Positions 1 through 7,282 of a stretch of DNA of 64,000 bases are shown in pieces (the stretch's first letter is position 1; each line of letters begins with the position of its first letter). The stretch spans positions 1-64,000 of the forward strand of contig CAWFRG010000001.1 in assembly GCA_963818205.1 (NCBI GenBank), in the 5' to 3' direction. Origin of the DNA: CAVVYV01 sp963818205 (GTDB lineage: Bacteria > Actinomycetota > Thermoleophilia > Solirubrobacterales > 70-9). Below the pieces are notes generated by a model, which worked only from the letters and a program-made list of their open reading frames with translations, made no database searches and was not told the DNA's origin. Position numbers and translations under genes: made by a program.

Positions 1-135
1 TACGACGTCGACCCGGAGTCCTGGGCCCAACGCGCGTGCACGGTCGCGAACCGCACCCGACGCCCGCGGAGTGGGAGGAGTTCCTCCCAGGACGACCATA
101 CGCTCCGTTCGCCACCGGCGCGCAGCGGCGCCGTG
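1..135 (+). CDS. 3' end of a WD40/STAND-type protein (partial, frameshifted)
   Basis: The window opens inside a gene. Frame 1 reads YDVDPESWAQRACTVANRT, then after a one-base shift near position 58 the reading continues TPAEWEEFLPGRPYAPF. Together these match the usual tail of actinobacterial WD40-repeat STAND/AfsR-like proteins (W, AC, A/N-R, W-E-x-F/Y, P-x-RPY). The gene would converge on the SARP-type regulator ending at 145. Only about 45 residues are visible, so the domain content upstream is inferred from the tail alone. The shift may be a sequencing error, as the next 4 kb are full of them. Confidence 0.5.
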
Positions 136-144
136 AACCAGGTC

Positions 145-1810
145 CTAAGGGCGAATCGACCAGGTGAAACGCGTCAGCGCGGGCGGCGGAGCGAGGCCGC
201 CGGGCCGTAGACCCCGCCGGACGAGCAGGGTGGGCGGCGGCCTCGCTGGCGAGTCGAGGCCGGCCGGCGCCCAAGGCCCTCGCGGTGCCACCTCGTCGAC
301 AGCCCGACGACGAGCAGACCGGCGTCGCGGCTCGCCTCCAGGGTTGCCCTCTTTGCCTGGCGGAGCCGAACAGCGGCTCGGGCCCAGATGCCCAGGACCC
401 GTCGGACCGCGAGCGCGCCATGCGAAAGCAGGCGGCTCGCGTCGCGCCTGCCGTGCTCCCGGCACTGCGGCCGCACCTGCGAGCCGGAGCTGCAGGAGGC
501 TCGGCACACGTGCCTACCACGCGCCGAAGTCGACCGCCGCCCAGTCGTGCTCGGCCCCACCGAAGGGCACGAGGACGGGGCCCGCAGGCGCTGCTCGCCC
601 GAGCAGCGAGCAGGGCCACGTCGCAGGGCGTCTCCGCAAGTACTGCGGCGAGCCGCTCGCCGGGAGTCTCCTGGGCCAGGAAGCCGCTCCGGGGGCGTCG
701 GCGAGCAGGTAAGAGTCGACGTTCGAGCTCTGGGTGGTGCGAGCCGAGCCAGCTCCGCTCCCGGCGCCGTCGACGTGAACAGAGGCCCGCAGCGGGTACG
801 CACACCGCGCTGCCTCGAGTGCAGCCCGGCGCTCCTCGAGCCACAGGCTGACGGCCGGACCGAGCTGTTCTGCGCCCGATCAGGCGAGCCTGGCCAGTGT
901 AACCACGATACGAGGCGGGGGTCTCGCACAAGCGGCTCGGCCTGACCGCGAGCAGCGCGTCACGTCCCTCGTCCCGCGATAGCGTACGAGAATCGGACCG
1001 CTCCGCCGCCTCTTGGCTCGAGCCTACGCCGGCACCGTCGCTGGGAGGTTCCTACGTCCCGCCCCTCCGCCGGAGGATCGCCCGCTCCAGCTCCTGGAGT
1101 GCAAGTACTCGGTTCGATCCCGAGCTCGTTCGACTCAGGGCCCTCCGCGTGCTCCTTGTAGGCGTCCAGGGCCTCCGCCTGCCGGCCAATCGGGACAGCG
1201 CCGTCATCAGATAGCCCCTCAGACGTTCGCGGTAGCGGGTGCTCGGCGACGAGTGCCTCGAGCTCTCCGACCAGCTCGTCGTCGCGCCCGAGGGCGAGGT
1301 CGGCGTCGACGGTGCTCTACTGCTGCCAGCCTGATCTCCTCAATGGTGGCGATCGCCGTCTGGGCCAAGCTCTCGTAGGCGAAGTCCGCGAGCGCCGGGC
1401 CCCTCCAACAGCCACAGCGCGTCGCCCAGCCGCTCCGACGCGCTCCACCGGGCAGGCCGGCGTAGCCAGCAAGCTCCTCCCCTCGTCCACCAGGCGCTCG
1501 AAATCGGTGAAGGTCGAGCTCTTCGAGCTTCCACCTGCATCACGTAGCCGGGCGATTTGGTCGCCAGCACGTCCTGGCGAAAGCGCCTTGCGAAGCCGCG
1601 AGACATATCCCCAACTGCAGCGCGGCGGCGGCGCGCTCCTCGACGAGCCCCTCGCCTCAGAGCTCGTCGATCAGCCGGTCAGCAGAGACGACCTCGTTGG
1701 GGTGGAGGAGGAGCACGGCGAGAAGCGCACGCGGTTTGCCTCCGCCCAGGGAAACCTGGCCACGTTCGTCCGATACCTCGAGCGGTCCCAGCGCAATCCG
1801 GGAACTCCAT
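145..1810 (-). pseudogene. SARP/BTAD-family transcriptional regulator, multiply frameshifted
   Basis: Pieces of one protein can be followed down the minus strand in changing frames. The ATG at 1808-1810 starts MEF; the next frame gives the winged-helix start GPLEVSDERGQVSLGGGKPR and LLHPNEVVSADRLIDEL. Then QDVLATKSPGYVMQVEA (about 1540-1570) marks the end of the DNA-binding domain, followed by BTAD-like TPR helices (DFAYESLAQTAIATIEEIRL, about 1340-1390). The C-terminal part includes DASRLL and LLVRRGLRPGGLAP and ends TRFTWSIRP at the TAG 145-147. The span of about 555 codons suits a SARP with a C-terminal extra domain. At least five shifts are needed, so it is either a pseudogene or poor sequence. 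Family known: transcriptional activator; target genes unknown. Confidence 0.6.
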
Positions 1811-1857
1811 CTGTCTGGCCTCCCTGCTGGGGATGGTACCAGCAGTTGCACGTCGGT

Positions 1858-1895
1858 AACGGGACTGAAACACCCGGAGCGCAACCTTCGCGGCA
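1858..1895. repeat. 38-bp repeat, copy 1, between SARP gene and secreted-protein gene
   Basis: The sequence beginning AACGGGACTGAAACACCCGG recurs at 3096-3133 with one mismatch (A/G). This copy lies 48 bp upstream of the first base of the SARP gene on the minus strand and 35 bp upstream of the small secreted-protein start on the plus strand, so it sits in a divergent promoter region. It is probably a shared promoter or operator; no spaced array exists. Confidence 0.6.
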
Positions 1896-1929
1896 AGAGA
1901 TCAATCGCTTCACCGCAAAGGAGGACACG

Positions 1930-2412
1930 ATGACAAGTTGATGCGACACAAGAAGATCGGCAGCGATCGCGGCCGTCGCGGCGGCGATCGGCGTGGCTGG
2001 GGTCGCACCGACGCCGGCGAAGGCCCGCTCCCCGGAACAGCAGATCCGGAGGTTCTGTAAGCAAACGGGCAGCGGCCTTCGCTGCCGGTTCCTTCGAGAA
2101 ACACGGGCCAGCCCGCACTACAACAGATGTTCGGCTGCAAAGAGGAAATGGCGGGCGGCAAGATACGGAACTGCACGCCGCTGTCGTCGGCGGATGCCGA
2201 AGTCATTCAAAGACGCGAGGGTCCAGGACATCGCGATCAATCATTTGCCAAGCCAAGGGGGTGTCAATTTCGGCTTAGTGGCTGTCAAGTTCTTGACCGG
2301 CAAGGCGGTCGAGCTCGTTTTCCAGGGGTGCAGCCGTGGGCGGCGCCAAGTTCTGGGCTACGCATCGCCAAGATTGGCGGGGAGGCCGACCGCAGATTCT
2401 TTAAGTAGCTAG
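1930..2412 (+). pseudogene. small secreted protein A (frameshifted), tandem paralogue of B
   Basis: A strong ribosome site (AAAGGAGG) precedes an ATG at 1930, but frame 1 stops after three codons. The neighbouring frames give a basic start (MRHKKIG) and an alanine-rich signal peptide ending APTPAKA (about 1960-2020). The mature part contains FGCKEEM, NCTPLSSADAEV and, after a +1 shift near 2207, DIAINHLPSQGGVNFGLVAV. The last two blocks align by eye with the protein encoded at 2448-3026. No known domain is recognised. Two conserved cysteines suggest a disulfide-stabilised extracellular protein. Confidence 0.4.
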
Positions 2413-2447
2413 TTGGCTCCGCCCCTTGCGGCCGCGCTCTAAGATGC

Positions 2448-3026
2448 TTGGGGGCGCCCTCGGGGCTCGCCGGGGGTGGGGTATCGGCGGGTCTCGAAAC
2501 CGCCGATACCCCGTGCGGGGCGCGCCGGGCGGTCCTCGCCGCCGCAGTCCTCGCACTCGTCCTCGCCGGCACGATGGAGGCAGCCTCCGCGGACACCACG
2601 ACGGAGGCGACAGCCTCCCAGGCTGGTGTTCCAGGCTCCTCCGGGGGGAACCGGCTGCAGGGGCTCAAGCGGGACGCCACCAAATGGGCACGGCTCTTCG
2701 TTCGTGGAACAACACCCCGGCTGCACCCGTCGGTATATGTGCCGGTCCAGTCTGCGCACGGCTCTACTGCCACGAGAAAGGCGGGGGAAGCCAATCGCAG
2801 AACTGCACGCCGGTGTCGGCGGCGTTTAAGCAGTCGGCTTCCGCAGAATGCGACGGTCGAGGACATCGCGATCGGATGGCACGGGAGGCACGGGGGCTGG
2901 CGAGCGGCTGTCAAGTTCTCGAATGGCGTGGTGGTCCTATTCAGGAACTACGGGCCAGTCCGAGGGGGTTGGGTGATCGTGCTGCCGAATCGCCGCTTTA
3001 TCGATGCCGCCATCACCACCGGGTAG
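2448..3026 (+). CDS. small secreted protein B, paralogue of A, probably frameshifted
   Basis: The frame ending at the TAG 3024-3026 holds a hydrophobic segment (AVLAAAVLALVLAG, about 2530-2570) and a C-terminal block with NATVEDIAIGWHGRHGGW and AAVKFSNGVVVLF. The second frame carries the earlier block NCTPVSAAFKQS. Both match gene A in order, which makes A and B a tandem pair. The true start is unclear: the frame opens at a TTG at 2448, inside or before a perfect hairpin (2478-2512), and no good ribosome site is seen. Function unknown; export is inferred from the hydrophobic segment. Confidence 0.4.
   Translation: MGAPSGLAGGGVSAGLETADTPCGARRAVLAAAVLALVLAGTMEAASADTTTEATASQAGVPGSSGGNRLQGLKRDATKWARLFVRGTTPRLHPSVYVPVQSAHGSTATRKAGEANRRTARRCRRRLSSRLPQNATVEDIAIGWHGRHGGWRAAVKFSNGVVVLFRNYGPVRGGWVIVLPNRRFIDAAITTG
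2478..2512. terminator. perfect 13-bp hairpin between genes A and B
   Basis: GGGGTATCGGCGG (2478-2490) and its exact reverse complement (2500-2512) enclose a 9-nt loop. There is no T-run after it. It lies just after the A gene and before the signal-peptide region of B, so a terminator or attenuator is the simplest reading. Confidence 0.5.
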
Positions 3027-3095
3027 CCAGAGTAGGCCCGAGGAGGGCATCAACGGCGCGCCGGTCACTGGGGCATGAAACAGTTGGGGGACCGA

Positions 3096-3133
3096 AACGG
3101 GACTGAAACACCCGGAGCGCAGCCTTCGCGGCA
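3096..3133. repeat. 38-bp repeat, copy 2, upstream of lipoprotein gene C
   Basis: 37 of 38 bases match the copy at 1858-1895. It ends 36 bp before the ATG of the lipoprotein gene at 3170, almost the same distance as copy 1 to gene A (34 bp). Equal placement supports a promoter or regulator-binding element rather than a random duplication. Confidence 0.6.
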
Positions 3134-3169
3134 CGACAGAGCCGTGGCGCACGGCGAAGGAGGAACGCA

Positions 3170-3530
3170 ATGAGGAGGACACCGATGAAGAAGCTCGTAC
3201 TTCCGCTCTCGCTCCTGGCACTCGGGGCGCTCGGGCTTGACGCCTGCGGAGGCAGGCGACGATAAGACGGTGCAAGCGAGCCCTCCCCACAGCGACCGAG
3301 GCGGTCAATGAGAGCGAAGTCCGCGGGCAGGAGCACCCGCCGCGCACGCCGGAGGTTGAAGGGAACATTTCATGTTGCGAAGCGCGTCGCCTGTTTCGCG
3401 GCTTTACGTACGGAAAGTTCCCGCGGGGCTGGAGTTGCAGCGGACGAGCTCACCGGCGGGTGCCGAAGCATCCATCGGAGCAGCCGCTTGAGATCACGGC
3501 CACCTTCTCGGGCAGGCTGACGTGCCTTGC
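3170..3530 (+). pseudogene. small lipoprotein C (frameshifted)
   Basis: GAAGGAGG precedes the ATG at 3170. The first frame encodes a lipoprotein signal peptide, MKKLVLPLSLLALGALG followed by LDACGG, and then stops at 3263-3265. Another frame continues with VNESEVRGQEHPP and a cysteine block, ISCCEARRLFRGF...FPRGWSC (about 3385-3445). Small actinobacterial exported proteins often have a similar SC-x-A-R...G-x-P-x-GW-C pattern. The aspartate in the lipobox position is atypical and may be a base error. The likely product is an exported cysteine-containing protein; its role is unknown. Confidence 0.4.
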
Positions 3531-3560
3531 TGCGGTAGGTCTTTCGGTCCCCCGAGCTAG

Positions 3561-3590
3561 ACCCTCGAAGCCGCCGGGCTGCGGGAGTAG
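3561..3590 (+). pseudogene. C-terminal scrap of a SnoaL-like protein (copy 1)
   Basis: This frame reads T-LEAAGLRE-stop. The 28 bases 3565-3592 are identical to 4264-4291, where the same tail ends a longer SnoaL-like fragment. SnoaL/NTF2-like proteins commonly end in E-A-L-E-A-A-G-L. It is too short to be functional. Confidence 0.4.
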
Positions 3591-3681
3591 GCGTATCTGG
3601 GCTATGACACTCCCAGTCATCCGGCGGCTTTCCAGGTTGAGACCCCTATGGGCAACGCGCGCGCGGGATACTGAGCGGGCG

Positions 3682-3744
3682 ATGTCGCAGGAGAACATGG
3701 CTCCCGCGGCGAGAACGTACCGGGGCGGGGAAGGAGACGAGGAG
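3682..3744 (+). pseudogene. N-terminal scrap of a SnoaL-like protein
   Basis: ATG at 3682 begins MSQENMAPAARTYRG. Many actinobacterial SnoaL-like proteins start MSQENVE-x-x-R-x-x-Y-E. The similarity stops near 3725, where the leader of the ACT-domain gene begins. With the tail at 4185-4290 this looks like one SnoaL gene split by the ACT gene, or a mis-assembly. Confidence 0.35.
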
Positions 3745-4176
3745 ATGTCCAAGGACGTGACGGTGATAATCAAGGACGAGCCCGGTGAGCTCGCGGCGCT
3801 CGGCGAGGCGACGGGCGCGGCCGGGGTCAACATCCAGGGCATGGCCGGGTTTAGGGGCGAGGGTCGCAGTGTGATCCATCTCCTGTTCGACGACGACGAT
3901 GTCGGCGCCGCGCGCCAGGCGCTCGAGGACGCCGGCCTCGGCGTTGCCGACGAGCGCGAGGTGCTCGTGATCGACGTCGAGGATCGGCCCGGCACGCTGG
4001 GCCACCTGGCGCGCGCGCTCGGCGACGCCGGCGTCAACATCGAGCTCGCCTACACGACCTTTGGCGGGATCACGCAAGGTGCAAGTGAGATAGGGCGGCC
4101 TGCAACGGGACCGATGAGAGACCGCGGGCTCGTCGTCGCCACCGACGACATGGAGGCGGTGCGGGCGGCGTTATAG
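3745..4176 (+). CDS. two-ACT-domain amino-acid-binding protein
   Basis: This 143-residue protein starts MSKDVTVIIKDEPGELAAL after an AAGGAG site. It holds two ACT-type beta-alpha-beta units: residues about 4-65 (DEPGELAALGEATGAAGVNI) and 70-140 (VEDRPGTLGHLARALGDAGVNI). ACT domains bind small ligands, usually amino acids, and often regulate metabolic enzymes; free-standing pairs occur in actinobacteria. The second unit carries an unusual insert of about 18 residues (ITQGASEIGRPATGPMRDRG region) just before its last strand, which could be a local sequence error. The gene sits between SnoaL fragments. The ligand is unknown. Confidence 0.65.
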   Translation: MSKDVTVIIKDEPGELAALGEATGAAGVNIQGMAGFRGEGRSVIHLLFDDDDVGAARQALEDAGLGVADEREVLVIDVEDRPGTLGHLARALGDAGVNIELAYTTFGGITQGASEIGRPATGPMRDRGLVVATDDMEAVRAAL

Positions 4177-4184
4177 CGTCGGCC

Positions 4185-4290
4185 GCGACCGCCGGCCATG
4201 TCTGGGAGCTGGAAGATGGACGCGTGGTTCGGGCGAGGAATTACCTCAGCCATGCCGAGGCCGTCGAAGCCGCCGGGCTGCGGGAGTAGG
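4185..4290 (+). pseudogene. C-terminal fragment of a SnoaL-like protein (copy 2)
   Basis: The frame ending at TAG 4288-4290 reads GHVWELEDGRVVRARNYL then SHAEAVEAAGLRE. This matches the final strand and helix of SnoaL/NTF2-like proteins (W-E-x-x-D-G-K-V/I...Y-x-D/S-x-x-E-A-L-E-A-A-G-L). No start or upstream half is present here; a possible upstream half begins at 3682. Confidence 0.5.
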
Positions 4291-4299
4291 CCAGGAGCT

Positions 4300-5937
4300 C
4301 AGAACTCGAATGTGACGGCCTGGGGCGGCCCGCCGCCCTAATTCGGCGTTCCCCCCACTCCCTCCTCCTCCCTCCGGCCGGCGCCGTCGAGAGAGAACGA
4401 ACGCGAGCCACGCACACCCCATCCGCGCCCCCCCCCATCAGCCCTCCCCGGCCCCCCCCGCGCCTCCCCCCCCCCCCTCCCCCCCTCCCCCCGACCCCCT
4501 CCCCCTCCTCCCCTCCCCTCCCCCCCACCCCCCACAAACCCCGGCCTCCTCCCCTCTCCCCCACGCCCAACTCATCCCTATCTTCTCCTCCCCTCCCTTC
4601 CAATCCAAACATCATCCAACATCAAACCTCCAACCACCAACAAACCATACACTACGCCACTCACCAGAGAGAACCCTAAACACACCGAGCCACCCATCAG
4701 CTCCTAACAAGCCACCCGTCCCCCACGCCCGCCTCCCTCTGGGGGCCTCTGTGAACCAACAGCCCGGTCAAGCACAGTCAATACCGCCACAGACCCCCAC
4801 ATAACTCACCCCTCTATCCCCATCTCCCAACCTCGAACTCTCCCGCACTCACCCCCACCCCACCTCCCCCCATCCCCCTCCCCCCCATCCCCATACAACC
4901 TCCTAAACCTTCGAAACCCATTGGCGACTCAGCGCCTCACCCACTTCACCACAGGCAACACCACCTCAGCACCTACCCCTCAACGCCCCACTCCTCCCCC
5001 CCCACGCCCCCACTACTTCCCCCCCCCCCCTCACCCGCCCCTCCCTCGCCAAGGCTAACGAACAGGCACAAGCAGATTCTCTTCCCGCTGCATCTCTATC
5101 CTCCCTCCACCCCCCCTGCCAAATCTTTCCCTACACCACACCCCGGCTCAATTCCCCCCCTCCACCGCACCCCCGCCCCACCGGACTCTCCCCTCGCCCA
5201 GAGGCCCGGGACCACTCGGCCGCCCACCCACACCCCCCCCCCTCTCTCTCGATGCCCAAGCTCGTCCGGCCGCTGACCTCACCCCACCCCCTCCCTACCC
5301 CTCCCCCGACCACCCCGCCCCCCCCCACCCACCCCAACCCCTCCACGATCTCTCTCCCCCATCCTACCCACCCACACCACCGCCCCAACGGACCCACTCC
5401 CCCTCCCCCTCCCCCCCACCACCCGCACCCCCACACCCCACCCCCTCCCCCTCCTCCCAGAATGGCCCGCCACCCAACCCACACCACCTACTCTACCCAC
5501 ACCCCTCCCCTCCCAACACCACGCCCAAAGCCGACCTCCCTCCCCACCCACCCATCCACCCACCAAACCGAACCAAACATAACCTACCCACATCCACCGA
5601 GCCTGCCTACCCCCCCCCCAACCTAGCTGACCCCACCCCCTCCTAAGATGCCTCCTTCTCGCCCTAACCGTCCAGGACGCCCCTCCCACTCGCCCCACTA
5701 CCCCTCCCCCCCCCGCCTCAAGACGCCTTCCCCCCCCCGCCCCCCGCGAAAACACCCCCCCCTTCTCCACCCCCCCACCTCACCCCCCCCCCAAACGCGG
5801 AAAAACTCCCCCACTCACCCCAACCCCCTCCCCCCCCGGAACCCGGCCACCCCGCCCCGGTCAGGCCCACCCGGAAGAAAAAGAACCCCCGCCTGCCGAG
5901 GGACCCAAACTCCAACCCCACCCCCGTCCCCCAACGA
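4300..5937. other. 1.6-kb low-complexity C-rich, G-poor tract with no gene
   Basis: The plus strand is dominated by C-runs broken by A and T, with G strongly depleted, especially 4430-5130 and 5270-5850. Some ORFs are open, but they translate to proline/histidine/threonine strings with no domain. Composition changes abruptly at about 4320 and about 5940, where normal coding sequence resumes exactly at the thioredoxin-like stop codon. The asymmetry (G-rich when read on the minus strand) resembles low-quality read ends from two-colour sequencing, which default to G, so an assembly artefact is the leading reading. Confidence 0.6.
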
Positions 5938-6939
5938 CTAGCCGAAGGTGAACACGTAGGCAGTGGCGCCGGGATCGAGGAAGGCGATCTCGAATGCCCC
6001 CTCCGTGCCGGGTTCCGGCTCGCGGACGAGCTGATAGAGCCGGGACTCCGCGATGGTGCCGTTGCCGTGGTCGTCGACGTCGATGCCGTGCGACTGGCCC
6101 GGCGGCTCTCCGTCGACGAGGACACGAAATCGCACACGCTCGCCTGATTCGGAAGGACCCAGGACCAGATTGACGTCCCGGGCCTGAAATCGATAGGTGA
6201 TCCGCCCGCCCGCCTCGTTCATCACGGTGGCCTGTCGGCCGACGGTCCAGTTTCCGGAGAGCGACCACTCGTTGAGCTCCAGCCGCGGAGGATCGACATA
6301 GTCGCGCGGCAGGTCGGGGAGCACCCGGCCGGGAGAGACCAACCTCTCGGCGCGCTCATAGCCGACGTAGGTCTCGGGGGATCCCAGGGTCTCCCAATCA
6401 GCCGCCACCTCGACCCCAGCGACGTCGGGCGACGCCAGGTCACGATCAACGCCCTCGAACCCCGCCTCGGCCAGCAGCTGCTGGATGACCCGCTCCGAGC
6501 GCTCGTAGTCCTCCTCGCCGAGATGGTGATGGCGAATGCGCCCCTCAGCGTCGATGAAGTAGAGGGCGGGCCAGGCGTTGTTGTCGAAGGCGCCCCAGAC
6601 CGCGAAGTCGTTGTCGATCGCGATCGGATAGTCGATGCCCATCGCCTCGAGGGCGGGTCGGACCTTCTCGACGTCGTGCTCGAACGGGAACTCCGGCGAG
6701 TGGGCGCCGATCACGGCCAGCCCGTGATCCCGGTACTTCTGCGACCACGCCCGCACGTAGGGAAGCGTCCGCAGCCAGTTGACGCACGAGTAGGTGCAGA
6801 ACTGGACGACTACGACCTTCCCGCGAAGCCCGGTCGGCGTCAACGGCTCGGAGTTGAGCCATCCGGTCGCGCCACCGAGGTCCGGGAACTCACCCTCGAC
6901 CGAAAGCCCGGCAGCCCCTCCTCTAAGCCTCTCGAGCAT
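5938..6939 (-). CDS. thioredoxin-fold (redoxin) protein, DipZ C-terminal-like
   Basis: The product has 333 residues. I chose ATG 6937-6939 because GGAGGA lies just upstream. Residues about 20-150 form a redoxin/thioredoxin domain: GKVVVVQFCTYSCVNWLRTLPYV, then AVIGAHSPEFPFEHD and WPALYFIDAEGRI. The C-terminal half (about 170-333) is the beta-rich module found after the thioredoxin domain in DipZ-like proteins and in free-standing cytosolic relatives. The usual C-x-x-C is C-V-N-W, so the resolving cysteine is absent, and an extra cysteine lies four residues earlier. No signal peptide is seen. Its start overlaps the end of the upstream hydrolase remnant, so the two may be co-transcribed. The redox role is inferred. 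Confidence 0.75.
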   Translation of the reverse strand: MLERLRGGAAGLSVEGEFPDLGGATGWLNSEPLTPTGLRGKVVVVQFCTYSCVNWLRTLPYVRAWSQKYRDHGLAVIGAHSPEFPFEHDVEKVRPALEAMGIDYPIAIDNDFAVWGAFDNNAWPALYFIDAEGRIRHHHLGEEDYERSERVIQQLLAEAGFEGVDRDLASPDVAGVEVAADWETLGSPETYVGYERAERLVSPGRVLPDLPRDYVDPPRLELNEWSLSGNWTVGRQATVMNEAGGRITYRFQARDVNLVLGPSESGERVRFRVLVDGEPPGQSHGIDVDDHGNGTIAESRLYQLVREPEPGTEGAFEIAFLDPGATAYVFTFG

Positions 6940-7249
6940 CTGCTCCTCCAACCGTCGCCGTCGGTCGCCCGCTGGCCGACGCGGCCACGGCCTCCAGGAT
7001 CACGTCGGTCACTGTTTGGGGCTGGGAAACCATGCCGACGGCAACGACTGGGCCCGGTGTCTCCTCGAACACGCTGGCGATATAGGCGGAGTCGATCGAA
7101 ATCCCGCGCAGCGGATTCGCCGGGGCGGTGACCTGCACGCCCTTCTCCTGCAGTCGCTCGATCACGCCGTTCCAGCTGGAGGCATCGGCGAATGCGCCGT
7201 GCACCAGGACGACGGTCGGAGAGCCGGCGGTGTTGTTTGTGTCAGGCAT
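6923..7249 (-). CDS. alpha/beta hydrolase with internal deletion (108 aa)
   Basis: A clear AAAGGAG site precedes ATG 7247-7249. The N-terminus is a normal esterase-type hydrolase: VVLVHGAFADASSW, ANPLRGISIDSAYI, GPVVAVG. The family then has H-S-Y-G-G with the nucleophile serine, but here the frame runs straight into VSQPQTVTDVILEAV, which is the family's C-terminal helix. About 120-130 residues, with the nucleophile, are missing without loss of frame. The product should be inactive. The gap could be a real in-frame deletion or an assembly collapse. Confidence 0.6.
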   Translation of the reverse strand: MPDTNNTAGSPTVVLVHGAFADASSWNGVIERLQEKGVQVTAPANPLRGISIDSAYIASVFEETPGPVVAVGMVSQPQTVTDVILEAVAASASGRPTATVGGADAREA

Positions 7250-7282
7250 GTGACTCCTTTCACGGCCGTCATCAGAGGCAGA

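Noticed and set aside
1858..3133. Possible CRISPR repeats (GTTTCAGTCCCGTT on the minus strand)
   Set aside because: Only two copies 1.2 kb apart with genes between them; no regular spacers and no cas genes.
5252..5941. Proline/histidine-rich ORFs in the C-rich tract
   Set aside because: They come from base composition alone, have no ribosome sites and exist in several frames at once.
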